NCBI GenBank assembly: GCA_946800325.1
Contig: OX326956.1
Location: forward strand, 76,147,087 to 76,211,086
Length of the DNA: 64,000 bases
Source of the DNA: Luzula sylvatica
Taxonomy: Eukaryota > Streptophyta > Magnoliopsida > Poales > Juncaceae
Direction of reading: 5' to 3'
Made by a program: the position numbers and the translations under genes. Below the pieces are notes generated by a model. That model saw nothing but the letters and a program-made list of their open reading frames with translations. It was not told the DNA's origin and did not search any database. Below, piece by piece: positions 10,401 to 22,244 of this stretch. How positions within the stretch are numbered: the stretch's first letter is position 1; the number at the start of each line of letters is the position of its first letter.

Positions 10401-12300
10401 TTAAAAAGTACACCACTGATATTTTCCGCAATGAATCCGTTATGTCGGTCATATTTCTTATCGGTGACTGACCGATCTGTAATCGATATGCGATATCTGT
10501 AACATTGATTATATGTAAATACATATATATTTAGTGAATTCGTTTATTATATGTAATGGATCAGGACGAGGACTTTATTTTCTTATTGGATTATGGAAAG
10601 CAAAAAAAAGCTATGTTTATCATCGCAAAAAGCCTTTTGTTTTTTGGCCATATATTTAATTGTCGTTTTTATATTCGGATTATGCTTGCGGCGTATGGGA
10701 TGCGTGAACATTTGTTCTTTTTCTTACATAGACTCGTTTTATATGTTTTTTTTTTTTAATAGAAAATAAATTACAAAGATGTAGAAATGTATTTAAAATG
10801 TCCTCAAATTTTTATTTCATTGATACTTAAATAGAAGGAAAGATATATTTTTTATTATTTACGAAACATTAATTGTTTTCAGCGTCACTAAAAATGTTTT
10901 TTTTTTTGGAGTTTCTTATATCATATTGCATATAATGAACGATATAGAGGCGCAATAATTTTAGAGCAAACAAATAAATAACAAATATTATTTTCTATGT
11001 ATGTATCATAATATTCAATTATAAAATAATATCATAAAAATTCTAAAATGACTAAAATTAGTATATGAGTATGTTGATTACATATTCAAACATAATATCA
11101 AAATGCAAACAAGTAATAATATGTCGAGCAAGATACGGATATAAATTCGAAATATGAATATATGAAAATAATACATATTAATGCAATTATTTTAACCATT
11201 TTATTTAGTTAATGTACAATTTTTTTAATTAATAATATTTTATTTCTTATGTCTAAAGCTCAAAAAACTCATATATTCTAGAGTTAAAAATCAATAAAAC
11301 ATGAAAAAATCTCCACTCACATAATTAATATCATGATTCACTTTCGAAAGTACAAATATAATATGAATTGGGCTGGGTCCCGCGTAATAAATATCCATGT
11401 TTGTATGCAAAAAAACGTGTCCGGGATAAAATATGTAATTTGAATTGGTAAATATAGTAATTCTCAAAAAACAATAATGCATAACTTTTAGAATCCAAAC
11501 TACGCTATATCGTCGCTACATCGTGTTATACATAACACTTTAACTATCTTCTTCATTATTTATAAATTTTATTCTTATTTATTCGACCGCACTTACTGGT
11601 GATATGATACGCAACTGGGGATATGATAATTTAATGTGTTGGGTGTTCGTCAAAATTAGACTCACACATATGATATGACTTTCGCGTAGTACATTTTTCA
11701 ATGATATGTAAGTAAGAAACATAAATACATGATAAATTATTATTATTTGTATTATTTGAGGAGTTACATATATTATTTATTTTAAACAATAATGTAACAA
11801 ATACAAAAAATATTATTTTCTTTGTTGAATTTGTCCAATCATAGATTCTTAGTCATGTTTATATAAAGAAATTTTTATTACATATTATTTTTTGTTTAAC
11901 TTGCATAAATCTAATTTATTCACTCGAACACGAACACTTTTACTTGCATAATAAATTAGATCGAAATCATGTACATCGAGACTTCGTTTAGGAAGAGCGT
12001 AACATATAGATAATTTTTCTTATGATAATAGTACATAGATTTTGAATTCTCGTTAGTATCAAATAATATTAGATGCTTTTTTTTAGAGAATTTTTTTTTA
12101 ACTAAAACTTAATAAACGAGTTAAACAAACATTATATAAATAATTTACATACTTTAACATATTTATTCGAACTATTGTTTTAAAATAAAAATAAAAAGCT
12201 GTACCAAATTTTATTTTATTTGTACTACTATTGTGGTGCATGAACCGAGCTCAATTAAATTGGATGACACATCACACAGCATTGTGGTACACGTGTCTCC
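7434..12300. other. AT-rich intergenic region
   Basis: No coding gene is visible; all ORFs are short, AT-rich and without recognisable motifs. The first bases after the retroelement carry acggcccgtccc and, at 7469-7483, the near-palindrome GGGACGGCCCGTCCC. A duplicated 82-bp segment flanks an insertion at 9829-10530 (separate entry). The right end holds the upstream region of the PQ-loop gene, with a (GA)n tract at about 12345-12366. Confidence 0.6.
9747..10613. repeat. 82-bp direct repeats flanking a ~700-bp insertion
   Basis: The segment at 9747-9828 (gtgaattcgtttatta ... gctag) recurs at 10531-10613 with only a few differences. Part of it starts a third time at 9827. Between the copies lies about 700 bp rich in ccgatatgg/ccgatatc words. 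Its ends share similar but imperfect inverted sequence (cactgatat... and cgatatctgtaac...). It may be an unclassified transposon relic or a segmental duplication broken by an insertion. The repeat is seen directly; its origin is inference. Confidence 0.6.
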
Positions 12301-12339
12301 CTCGGACACAATGTAAGGCCTTGAAAACGGCATAACCCC

Positions 12340-12945
12340 GCCAAAGAGAGAGAGAGAGAGAGAGTGAGAGGAAGAGAAGAGGGGAGATTAATATTTCATA
12401 CTTTCTTATTCAAGGTTTCTTTGTTCTTCCTTTTATAGCGGTTCTACTAAAACCCTAAACTGAAAAGCTTAAATCTTGCGGCTGCTGCAGTTCTACTCCT
12501 TGTTCGAGCACGGAATAAAGGGTGATCAGGTATTTTTCTATTTTTGGAGGTCCTTTCTGCTTATTTCTCGCCCTTTTGTGGAGGTTAATTAGTTTGCATA
12601 ATTAATGGTGGAAAACTCGAATTTGTTATACTAATTTCAAGTTTGAATGTGGGTATTTCATGTCTAATTCTGTTATACCAATTTACATCTGTACCCTCGA
12701 TAATTTAGTTTTTCACGAACTCGCCCCTGAAAAATAGCATACACATATTTACTTACTCATACATTTTTGTCTGTTGCTCTGTGTTCATTCTCTTGTAAGG
12801 TTCTCTCAATTAAAAAAAAACAACTCTTTATTCTTATTTTAATGATGAGTAGGTAATGAAGATAATTTTTTTCTGCATCTTTTAATCAAAGTTTATTTAT
12901 CTACTATTAATTTTATTCCATTATTCATTTCTCAGATTTTTACCA
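12340..12945 (+). promoter_or_regulatory. 5' UTR of the PQ-loop gene with a leader intron
   Basis: A (GA)n tract, often found in plant leaders, is followed by an untranslated exon ending at ggtgatcag (12529). A GT donor at 12530 and an AG acceptor at 12934-12935 (tttctcag) define a probable intron that joins the leader to the exon carrying the start codon at 12946. Confidence 0.5.
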
Positions 12946-15133
12946 ATGGGATTTTTTCGATCAGCCCCTCCCCCAAAATGCTCGACAAATCTCGATTGCT
13001 CGGAATGGGCACGAACATACTTCAAATATTGTTTGTGCGGTACTAAAGATGGAGTTTCCCTATCGCTTGGTCTAATCAGCATAATTAGTTGGGGGATTGC
13101 CGAAGTCCCGCAAATTATGACAAATCACAAGAACAAATCCACTGAAGGAGTCTCGGCTACTTTTCTGACGACGTGGCTCGTTGGGTAATTAATTTCAGAT
13201 TTATATGTTAAAAACAGTGATTTAAATTGCGGCGCAGTTGCGGTATTGCGTTTTATAAATATTTATTGCGATTTGCGCTATGGCGGCGCATTCGCAATGC
13301 GCCGCCATAGCGCAAATCGCAATAAATATTTATAAAACGCAATACCGCAACCTACTAGATAGCGCCGCAATATCGCGCAATATCGATGATCATATGTAAA
13401 TTACATTCCAAGCGCAATAAACCGCTATATCGCAATTTAAAACATTGGTTAAAAATGATCTTTTTTAATATGTTTTGTTTTGTTAAATTTATTATAGGGA
13501 TTTTTTTAATTTACTCGGATGCTTCTTGGAGCCCGCAACGGTACTAATCATGCATCGTTTTGTATTTTATTTATATTGTATGAACATTTTTTATATTTAT
13601 ATTTATCTATTTGCAGTTGCCGACACAGTTCTACGTGGCATTGGTAAGATACGAAACTTCAAAGCTTCATAATTTTATTTGTTTATGACAAGATTAATTG
13701 AGTTTATAATTTATGCAGTTATACACCGCGACAACTATAGTTCTTGCATGGCAAACCGTATACTACGGCCATATAAATCGCAAGCTTAAATCTAAGGAAA
13801 AATCGGTGGCTCAAAAGGCAATAATATCACCTTTTTAATTTCGGTTTATTTTCTTAAATTTTGTTTTTTACTTTATTGCGTGTTTTTCAGAGTGAAGAAA
13901 ACGAGGCCGAAGTTGAAAAAGAATTAGAAGGAAGCGATTATAAGAAGAATGAAACTATTGAAAGCTTGCCTATTCCTGTTTTGATTAAGCGATATAGTTC
14001 TAATGGAGACATTGCGGATTTCTATTATGCGTAAGTTCTCTTATAATTTAGTTAACTACCATGTTTATTAGGGCAATAAGATTTGTTGCACGAAACACAC
14101 AAAGTTAAACTCTTTTTTTCTTCATAAATTTGGCTTATTAAATATTATCTTTCTTTTTTAGTTAGGGATTATTAAATATTATCATAATTCACTTTTTGTA
14201 GTGGCCAATAAGTAAAGCAACATAATTAAAGTTGGCAGCTATTATTTCTAAATGCGACTTGTTTTCCTAATAATACATGCAACTTTTCGTCAATAATTAA
14301 ATTGTATATTTGGACACTTTTTTCTGTCCTAGTACTTTTTTTCCCAATACCAATTACATACATTTGAAGTACAATTTTTTTTGTCGTAAATATTAATTGC
14401 GATGATATCTCTTTTTTCTAATAAATCATAAATTAAATATCGTCATTATAGTTCCGCGAGATCACTATCGAGAAGTCCGACACCAATTGTGGGTTCTTCT
14501 TGGATTGCACATTCAAGAAGAATAACTTCTCTTCCAAATGACCAAAACGAACCTTTACTCGGTGCACGCTCTCCAATGCAATCTTCGCCACTCAATCGAA
14601 ACCTTCTTTCCGTTGTAAGTTTTACGCACTACTTTCAGCAAAGTCTTATTCTCAAGTTATATCTTTTGGTAGGTAGAATTTTGTATGTGCTAAACGAAAT
14701 TAATTTATAATTTAGAAATGCTAAATAGAATCCACAAAAAGAAATCCAAAAAACGAATCCATAGACCAAAATATACTATTGAAATTAGCAAAATATATTT
14801 TTGTATATAGCAAAATATACTATTGAAAATATATTATTTTATTCTTAATTTTAGCCATGTTAACATGTTGAATTCAACAGTATATTTTGTTCATTTAAAT
14901 AGTATATTTTTGCTAATTTCGTTAGTATATTTTGCCTGCGCGGTTTTTTTTTTGGATTCTCCTTAGCAAACCTGATTTATAATTTATATATCTATTTTGT
15001 AATGTTTAGGTACCATCGGTTGCTTTTCTTTTGCTCACCTCTACCCTCCGCATGAATGCAAAAAACACATTTAGTCAAAAATCCGATGGAGTAGTCTTCC
15101 CCGCGGGCCGAAAACTATTGAATTTAGAGGTAC

Positions 15134-15175
<42 letters not shown>

Positions 15176-15974
15176 AAAATTTTGTTAGTGCAAAAGAAGA
15201 ATGAATTTTTAAAACATTGTTTGTGGAATTGAAGGACAAAATGGTAAATTCAGGCGGAGGAGGAGCTGGAAGTGAAATAGGAACTATTCTTGGTTGGGTC
15301 ATGACGGCAATTTACATGGGAGGTCGTCTCCCACAGATTTTGTTAAATGTGAGATTATTTTATTATTTATGATTTACACGTATTTTTATATTGGAGTAAA
15401 ATTTGACCGAGTTTTTCATGTTTTTTTGCAGATCAAAAGAGGCAATGTCGAGGCAAGTTCATTTGTACTTGATCTTTTATATTAATTTTCCTTTTACGTT
15501 ATAATTATTGTATTACTAAACTTTTGTGTTTGTAATTTTCAGGGACTTAATCCGCTAATGTTCACATTTGCTCTAGTTGGTAATGTCACATATGTTGGAA
15601 GGTATTTGTTCCGTAACGCTTTAGAATTATGGTCTCCAAATAGAACAGAATTAAAACCCTAAAACTAATTGTACACACAATAAGCCATTTCGACTTGTTT
15701 TTCTTTTTTTCTAATTATATTTTTATTTGTTACAGTATACTTGTAAATAGTTTGGAATGGTCGAGAATAAGACCGAACTTGCCTTGGCTGGTCGATGCTG
15801 CTGGCTGTGTTGTCCTCGATTCCTTCGTATCCTTTTGAATTAATAATAATTATTATTATATAATAATAATAATAATCGAGGCAAAATTTCTTTAACTGTT
15901 TCTTGTAGATAATACTCCAGTTTGTGTATTTCCATTTTAGATCAAAGAAGAACTCTCAGAATAGACCACGTTGA
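12946..15974 (+). CDS. PQ-loop (YPQ/cystinosin-like) membrane transporter
   Basis: Twelve coding exons: 12946-13184, 13498-13540, 13617-13643, 13719-13817, 13891-14030, 14452-14614, 15010-15129, 15235-15348, 15432-15452, 15543-15601, 15736-15826, 15909-15974. Together they give 393 residues in frame. The first PQ-loop is seen at residues 45-70 (P55-Q56, then KSTEGVS), the second near 305-335 (RLPQI at 308-312, then NVEGLNPL). A long hydrophilic loop of about 110 residues separates the two repeats. The family moves cationic amino acids across the vacuole or lysosome membrane, with seven helices. Introns after exons 4 and 9 appear to use GC donors. The exon-9 site (GAG/GCAAGT) is well supported by the protein; for exon 4 an in-frame GT donor at 13806 is an alternative. 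Intron 1 holds a perfect palindrome. Confidence 0.9.
13210..13450. mobile_element. Foldback MITE in intron 1 of the PQ-loop gene
   Basis: The core, 13237-13351, is a perfect palindrome: two 56-bp arms identical in reverse complement around a 3-bp loop (CGC at 13293-13295). Outside it, tttaaattgcg (about 13221) and cgcaatttaaa (about 13431) form weaker outer inverted ends. The GC-rich gcgccgc words stand out from the AT-rich intron. No coding capacity and no clear target duplication were found. Confidence 0.75.
15137..15172. repeat. (TC)n microsatellite
   Basis: About 18 TC units directly after exon 7 of the PQ-loop gene, within the intron. Confidence 0.95.
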
Positions 15975-16948
15975 ATTTTTGGTAGCAGTTATTTGAGGTT
16001 AGTTTTTTTAATAATGTTCGATTACTAACATAGTCTGTAACTTACATGACAGTTTCCCATTTTTATTTTCATTTAATTGACCACGTTGAATTTTTGGTTA
16101 AATCTTTTTTTTTATTTTCAGGAGATGTTTTCTTCGGCTCGATTACATCTATGTTATTACTATAGAGATGAGATCTTTGGAGGCTTTTGTTGCATGTCTT
16201 TTCTTTTCTTTTCTTTTTTATTACTCTTTTGTTGTTGTTTAATGTATATTTAACTTTCTTGAATGGAACATATCTGTCTAGAATTTCTTATTTGTTTTTT
16301 AAGTTTAATACATTTTGTGTGAATGATGAATAGAGCTGGCAAATGTGGCTGGACCCGAAAAAACCGAAAAAACGACATGTACGAACCCGAAGCTAACCGA
16401 TTTTTTTTAAAAGGCAACGATCTAAAATCGAATAGAAATTGAATTTCCCGGTATCGGAATCGACCTTAAATTGAATGAATTGAAACTCGAACGATCCGAA
16501 CACATAATTAACTCAAAACTCGAACGACCCTTCACTCCAATAATCCCAAAACGATAATCCAATATATATGAATATGGATAGTTTTAAATATTTCTAAAAT
16601 ATAGATCTAAGATATTTGTGTGATAATTCTAATATACTTTTATTCCTATAAAATCCATATTTTTCGATACTTATATGTCGAGGATTTTCATAATACATAT
16701 TGTTTGGTTAATTTTATTTATACGTCATGATATTTAATAAAAATAAAAATATTTTATTTTTTTACTTAATTAAATTTTATCAATATATTATATAATGTAT
16801 AAAAAGTAATTATTGTATAGCCGAATATATATTTAATATTAAAAATTATCATATCATATCATATTAAAATATCAATATATGCAACCTAGAGTCTAGACTA
16901 GATAACAAGTGATCTTTAATTAACAAAATGCTCCAGAACAGAATTACG
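15975..16948. other. 3' region of the PQ-loop gene and intergenic DNA
   Basis: The first ~300 bp are T-rich and probably the 3' UTR. A stretch at about 16330-16520, rich in gaacccgaa/aaccga words, resembles decayed transposon ends common in plant genomes, but no boundaries could be set. The rest is AT-rich with no gene seen. Confidence 0.5.
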
Positions 16949-17134
16949 TGGGCCAAAGCCTTACGGCCCATATGCTTTTCTTGCATTTAATGGTTACGTA
17001 ACATACGACGACTCGCCGAGACGACAAAAATATTATATTTATTAGTAAATCAATAATCAATCCTGTCCTCTCCTGTATTTTTCGTCGATTCCGCCGTCTC
17101 GTCTGAAACAAACAACCCCTAACCCTAACCCTAG
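16949..17134 (+). promoter_or_regulatory. Site II motifs and telo-box of the UBA2 gene
   Basis: TGGGCC at 16949-16954 and GGCCCA at 16965-16970 are site II elements (TCP-binding type). The run of CCCTAA units at 17117-17134, just before the start codon, is a telo-box. The pair is known from promoters of plant growth and ribosome/RNA-metabolism genes. Confidence 0.6.
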
Positions 17135-17149
17135 TTTCCTCACATCGTC

Positions 17150-18770
17150 ATGGCGAAGAAGCGAAAGATCTCGGCGGGAAGCGGTTCGACTCCGATCACG
17201 CAAAAACCGACCCCCGTGAAGGAAGAGCCCAAGGCCGATGTCAAACCAGAACTAACTCTAGCAATAGCCGAGGCCGCCGTGCCCGCCGTGGCCGCTTTGC
17301 CAGCTTTAAAGAAAGAGGAAATCGAGTTACAGGAGACGAGTAATTCCCCCCATGAGGACGTTGATATGGATAGAGGTAACGATTATATTTTAGATCTGTT
17401 GTTGTTTGTTTTCCTTTCAGATTTAGATTTAGTCGTGTTTCGTATAGATCTACGAATTAAATGCGAATTATGGTTTTTGAATTCATTGTTTTTTTACCAT
17501 TATTAGATAATGAAGAAGTGGCAGAGGAACATGATGAAGAAAGTGATCCGGATTCAATACAAAGCCTTCTAGAAGTTTTCCCAAAGGACCAACTCATTGA
17601 TTTGTTAAAAGATGCAGCCTTGGCTCACCGTGACATCCTGGCCCAGGTGCGCCAAGCTGCTGACATGGACCCGAGTCAACGCAAAGTATTTGTTCACGGT
17701 TTAGGCTGGGATACAACCACAGATACCCTCACCAGTATTTTCTCTTCTTACGGCGAAATCGAAGATTTGAAGGTACGTAGATCACAATTTCTTCAAATAC
17801 CAAGGACTAAACTGCAATACTAACAAATAAAACCTACAAAACTCTATTCTGTACAGGTTGTAATAGACAAGAACACAGGAAAATGCAAGGGATACGGATT
17901 CGTCCTATTCAGCAAAAGAAGCGGTGCCAAAAACGCCCTAAAAGAACCCCAAAAGAAAATCGGTAACCGAATGGCAGCGTGCCAGCTGGCATCCGTTGGC
18001 CCCACATCCGCCACTCCATCCGGACCCGTTCCGCAGCCATCTCCTTCCACGCCCACGTCAGAATACACCCAACGCAAGATCTTCGTCAGCAACGTGAGTC
18101 CCGACGTGGACCCACAAAAATTACTCCAATTTTTCGCCAAATTCGGGGAGATCGAAGAGGGTCCTTTGGGGCTCGACAAGTCCACTGGAAGACCTAAAGG
18201 GTTTGCATTGTTTGTGTACAAGACTGTGGAAAGTGCGAAAAGAGCGTTGAAAGAACCGCATAAGAAGTTTGATGGGTTGGTTTTTCATTGCCAGAAGGCG
18301 ATCGATGGGATCAAACCTGGGAGTAACAAACCCAGTTTTGGTAAGAATCCAATTCCTGGTTTTGGAGGCAGAAATCCTGTCACGGATTATGCCCCACCTG
18401 TACAGGTACAATGATATTCATAATTTACGAAGTGAAATTATATAGACCATGCAATTTATATTGTACTTTTGTATTTTTACAGATGCCAGGTGGCATGCCA
18501 GGAGCGGGTCACTTGTTACCGCCACCTGTCAGTCAGGTGCAAGTGCAATCTGTCCCCGGTGCTCCAGGAATCAACCCTGCATTGGGTCAAGCTTTGACTG
18601 CCTTTTTAGCCACTCAGCTTGGAGCTCTCGGTCAAGGTGGTGTGCCAGGTGGCTATGGTGGGCCAGGTGGTTATGGTGCACCACCAGGGAGTGGGTATGG
18701 TGGACCTGGTCTGCCACCTCAGCAAGGCTCTGGTAGAGGTGGTGGTGGTGGTTACATGGGTGGAATTTAA
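17150..18770 (+). CDS. UBA2A: UBP1-associated protein 2 (UBA2a-like), two-RRM RNA-binding protein
   Basis: Four coding exons (17150-17375, 17507-17772, 17857-18405, 18483-18770) give 442 residues. The N-terminus is basic then acidic (an NLS-like MAKKRKI at the start, then D/E-rich about 76-91). A helical DQLIDLLKDAA segment at 103-113 precedes RRM1 (about 135-210; RNP2 KVFVHGLG, RNP1 KGYGFVLF at 175-182). RRM2 follows at about 238-312 (RNP2 KIFVSNV, RNP1 KGFALFVY), then a glycine-rich tail. The family acts in the nucleus with UBP1, binding U-rich 3' UTRs and stabilising mRNAs, with roles in ABA and wounding responses. UBA2a or UBA2b is favoured over UBA2c by overall layout, but the paralogue is uncertain. 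Possible splice sites after the stop suggest introns in the 3' UTR. Confidence 0.9.
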
Positions 18771-21700
18771 GTTGGAATTCAAGGTGAGTTTTATCTTTTT
18801 ATTTCACGAGGTTTCCCTCAAAAAAATTTCCTTTTGTCTTAATATCCTTAACAGTTTTTGCTTTTCTTTTTGGCTTCATGATATAATTTTCTTCTGCTTT
18901 TTTTTTTATTTCATGAAAAAAAAGTTTAAACATTGATTTTTGTTTTAAATGTTTAGACATAGAATTTACTGTTTTCTTTTCAGCGAAAATTTACAGTTTT
19001 ATTGACCTTGCAGATTGAAAATTAAAGATGCTTTTGTATATTTGGAGAGCATTTTCTAAAGAAGTGCAGCCAAAAAAAACCTATTTTAAGCTTTGTACTT
19101 TGTTACTCGTAATTCTCATAAAGCTTGGGTTTTCTACAACGATAATGTTTTAAATTACTTATGGTTTTAATATTGTTTGTTAAGTCGTTAGCAAAGTATA
19201 TTTAGTTTTTAAAAGACCTTTTTTATTTGGCTCGGCCACTCTATTGTAAAAGATTTGTTATTGTGATAATGTTGTTTAAGTATTTTTCCATAGCTTGCAA
19301 AATTATTTTGTTTTTATTTTTTTACTTCCACCTGCACAACTAATTTGATCTGATGATCTGTACAAAGATCTATGGCAGTACTGGGTTTTCATTTAATTTG
19401 AAACAAATGTAATGTAGATTTTTTTTAGTTTTATTATAATGTAGGATTTATATATTTACCATTCCGAAAACCCAAAGCATGAATTTAACTTTCAAAAGTA
19501 AAGAAATGTATTTATCATTTCTAAAATCTAAATTACCATTATTCATCCTTTAAGAATTAACGAAGTAGCAAAAATATTGAATTTGTTTCAAGTATTTTGC
19601 AAAAAAAAAAAAAATAATGGTGCTATGGGTGCTAATATGATTAAATTAAGCGACTTCAAAAAAGATTCTATCAAATGATTATTTATCCTTATTTATGTTG
19701 ATATTTGTTAAATAGTATTATCTTCCGTCATATGTATAATGAAATATTTGATCTTTATATTTCTTACATAAAAAATATTTGATATTTATATTTGAAAAAA
19801 ATGTCTTCTCTGCTAGTCACACGTATCCAATTTAAAATTTGAGAAAATATTTTTTCTAATATATTGATCATCTTAAAATTTGATAAAATATTATTTTATT
19901 GATCGTCAAAGATCTATACAATTTTTTTCTAAAATTTGATTTGATTGCTAAAGGTTGTAGTGAGGATTGCTAAAGGTTATAGTGATTATGATTTGTACAA
20001 ATATAATAAATAACAGTCAGAAAACATCAGAGCAAAACTCATTTGTTTGAATTTTTTAAAATTGTCTTTAATTAATAAATAAAGGTTAAATTGTCATTTT
20101 AAAATTGGCATTAATTTCTAAAAACATCCGGTAGGTAATATGTATATTTCCTTATTTTAATCAAGCATACATTTATAACATGAGTTGGTGTATTTTGTAT
20201 GTTGTATTGTTTTTCCTGATAGGATGGGTTAAAAATTTAGGGATTTTCTAATTTTGTTGGGTACATTTATTACCAGAGTTCTGGACAAGCTTGTTATGCA
20301 GCTTGTAAGTATCTGTGACTGAGGAAAATAATTGTATTTTTTTTTTCTGGTTGATTTGTTTTATTTGTTTCATGTTTGTGCATTTGATATTCTTGCGCAA
20401 AACTGTTCTGTTTTTGTTAACGAGTGCTATACTCTATATTATATAAAAATATGATCTCAAATAAAACTTACTGATATATTAATTTTATGATATTTTTATA
20501 ACTTACTGATATATATATATATATATATATGAGTATTTTGCGTTTCTTAATTATTTTATGTTATGAAAGCAAATAATTCATTTTTACGAGATAGTAATAC
20601 TTGTATATGTGATATTTTAGAAATTATAATGCATAAATAGTGAGTTATGTCATATATGCATTCGTTGCATTACATTAGATTATGATAGTAATAAATTTAT
20701 ATTTGTACAAAATACAATGTAATTATATATTCATGCATTACAACAGAAAATATTTCAAAATTTTAATTAGAAATTATGTAATATTACGTGTACTTCTAGA
20801 TCTACCGTTTCAAAATTAAAAGTAATATTTCAAGTATGTTTTACAAGTTGAAAATATTATTTGCGTTTTGATAGTTAAATTCTTTTCTTTAATTTTAATT
20901 ATTTTTTAAATTTAATATCAAAGGGTTATAAACAAAAACAAACTATAATGTGCTTAGTATTATGTAATATTTTTTAAATGATAAATTTAGAAATGCCAAA
21001 AATATTTTCAAAATTTAGATAAAATATTTTGGAACTATGTTTTAAAATTTAATTTTTAAAAACAGTAATAGTATTTGATGTATGTTTATAAAATTATATA
21101 TTAGTTTATTTGCGTTAGATTTATCTAGCCTTTTCATATTTCAACTATATTTATAAAAATCGACTTTTGTGGACACCAATCCCAAATGGAAACGTTTCCG
21201 TGAAATTGGCAATACCAAATTATTGATATTGCGGTAGAAAAACAGATCCTTCCTTTTTTTTATTCTCTTTTGCCAGGCCTAAAAAAACTTTGGGAAGGTG
21301 TTGCCCAAAATTAGATGCTTCATTTGAAGATTTTGCACAAACTCGATCGGCACTAACCTAGCTCGTCACAAACGTTTCAAACAAACGAGTCAATAATACT
21401 GACCCAAGGTGTTCGATTTGGTGGGAAGAAGAATAATCAGATTTCCATTTAATTTGTGGATATGTTCTCGGATGAGGCCTATTTGCTTTTTCTCGAAATT
21501 AAAATTTGGTAATTCAAGATACTATATTGACCGTGCTGGTTCCATTTAAATTATTCAGGAGGTTCGAGACTGTAAGTTGGAAGAGAAGGATCAAGGATCC
21601 GAATTTTGTGTATATAAATCGACCGCTTAATAAAGATAGACTACTTTGCGAAACTCGCGAGGATAGTAGTGTACATGCATTATTTGGACACTGCAATAAC

Positions 21701-22244
21701 AATCATAAGTTTTTTTTTTCTTGTCAGTTTGTACTTTATAAAAATTTGTAACATTTTAAACTATTTTAATGAGAAATAATATAACCTGCGAGTCTTTTGA
21801 AAAAAAAAATACAAAAAAATTATATTTATATTTCATCTTGTATGATAAACATTTTAATACAACGATTCAATATGAACTTAGTGAATGATAATAATTCACG
21901 TCACTAGTGCAACCTGATTTGTTGTTTTAGATACTCAAAAAATAGTTGTAAAATAACCAATAAATATTATGTACAAATGACAAATTAATTGTATAATTTT
22001 TTTTCACGTCTAATAATTTTATTTAATACGATTGAGATAATTGGGACGACGCAACACAAGAAAAATATAAAAAATCAGATGAAAATAAGACTTTGGATTA
22101 ATTAATACATGAATATTCTCAGTCGAACACAATTTTAGATGCCAGTTAATGAAGTCTTTGAGGCCCAAGGCCTGCGACCTTCAAAAAGGCCTTAAAAGTT
22201 AAAATTAATAAATCAGAGAAACGCCAGAGTGCTGTGCGTGGAGA
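18771..22244. other. UBA2 3' UTR and intergenic DNA
   Basis: Just after the stop there is a GT donor (18784, aaggtgagt) with AG acceptors at about 18984 (cttttcag) and 19014 (ccttgcag), so the 3' UTR may be spliced. Beyond about 19300 the DNA is AT-rich with an (AT)n run at 20511-20530. At 21240-21480 the base composition is more balanced, but no frame or domain is recognisable. No gene is seen. Confidence 0.5.

Noticed and set aside
12946..15974. SWEET (MtN3/saliva) sugar transporter
   Set aside because: The two PQ motifs, the long hydrophilic loop and the N-terminal sequence fit the YPQ/cystinosin-like PQ-loop group instead.
17117..17134. Interstitial telomere
   Set aside because: Only three CCCTAA units; it is a promoter telo-box next to a start codon.
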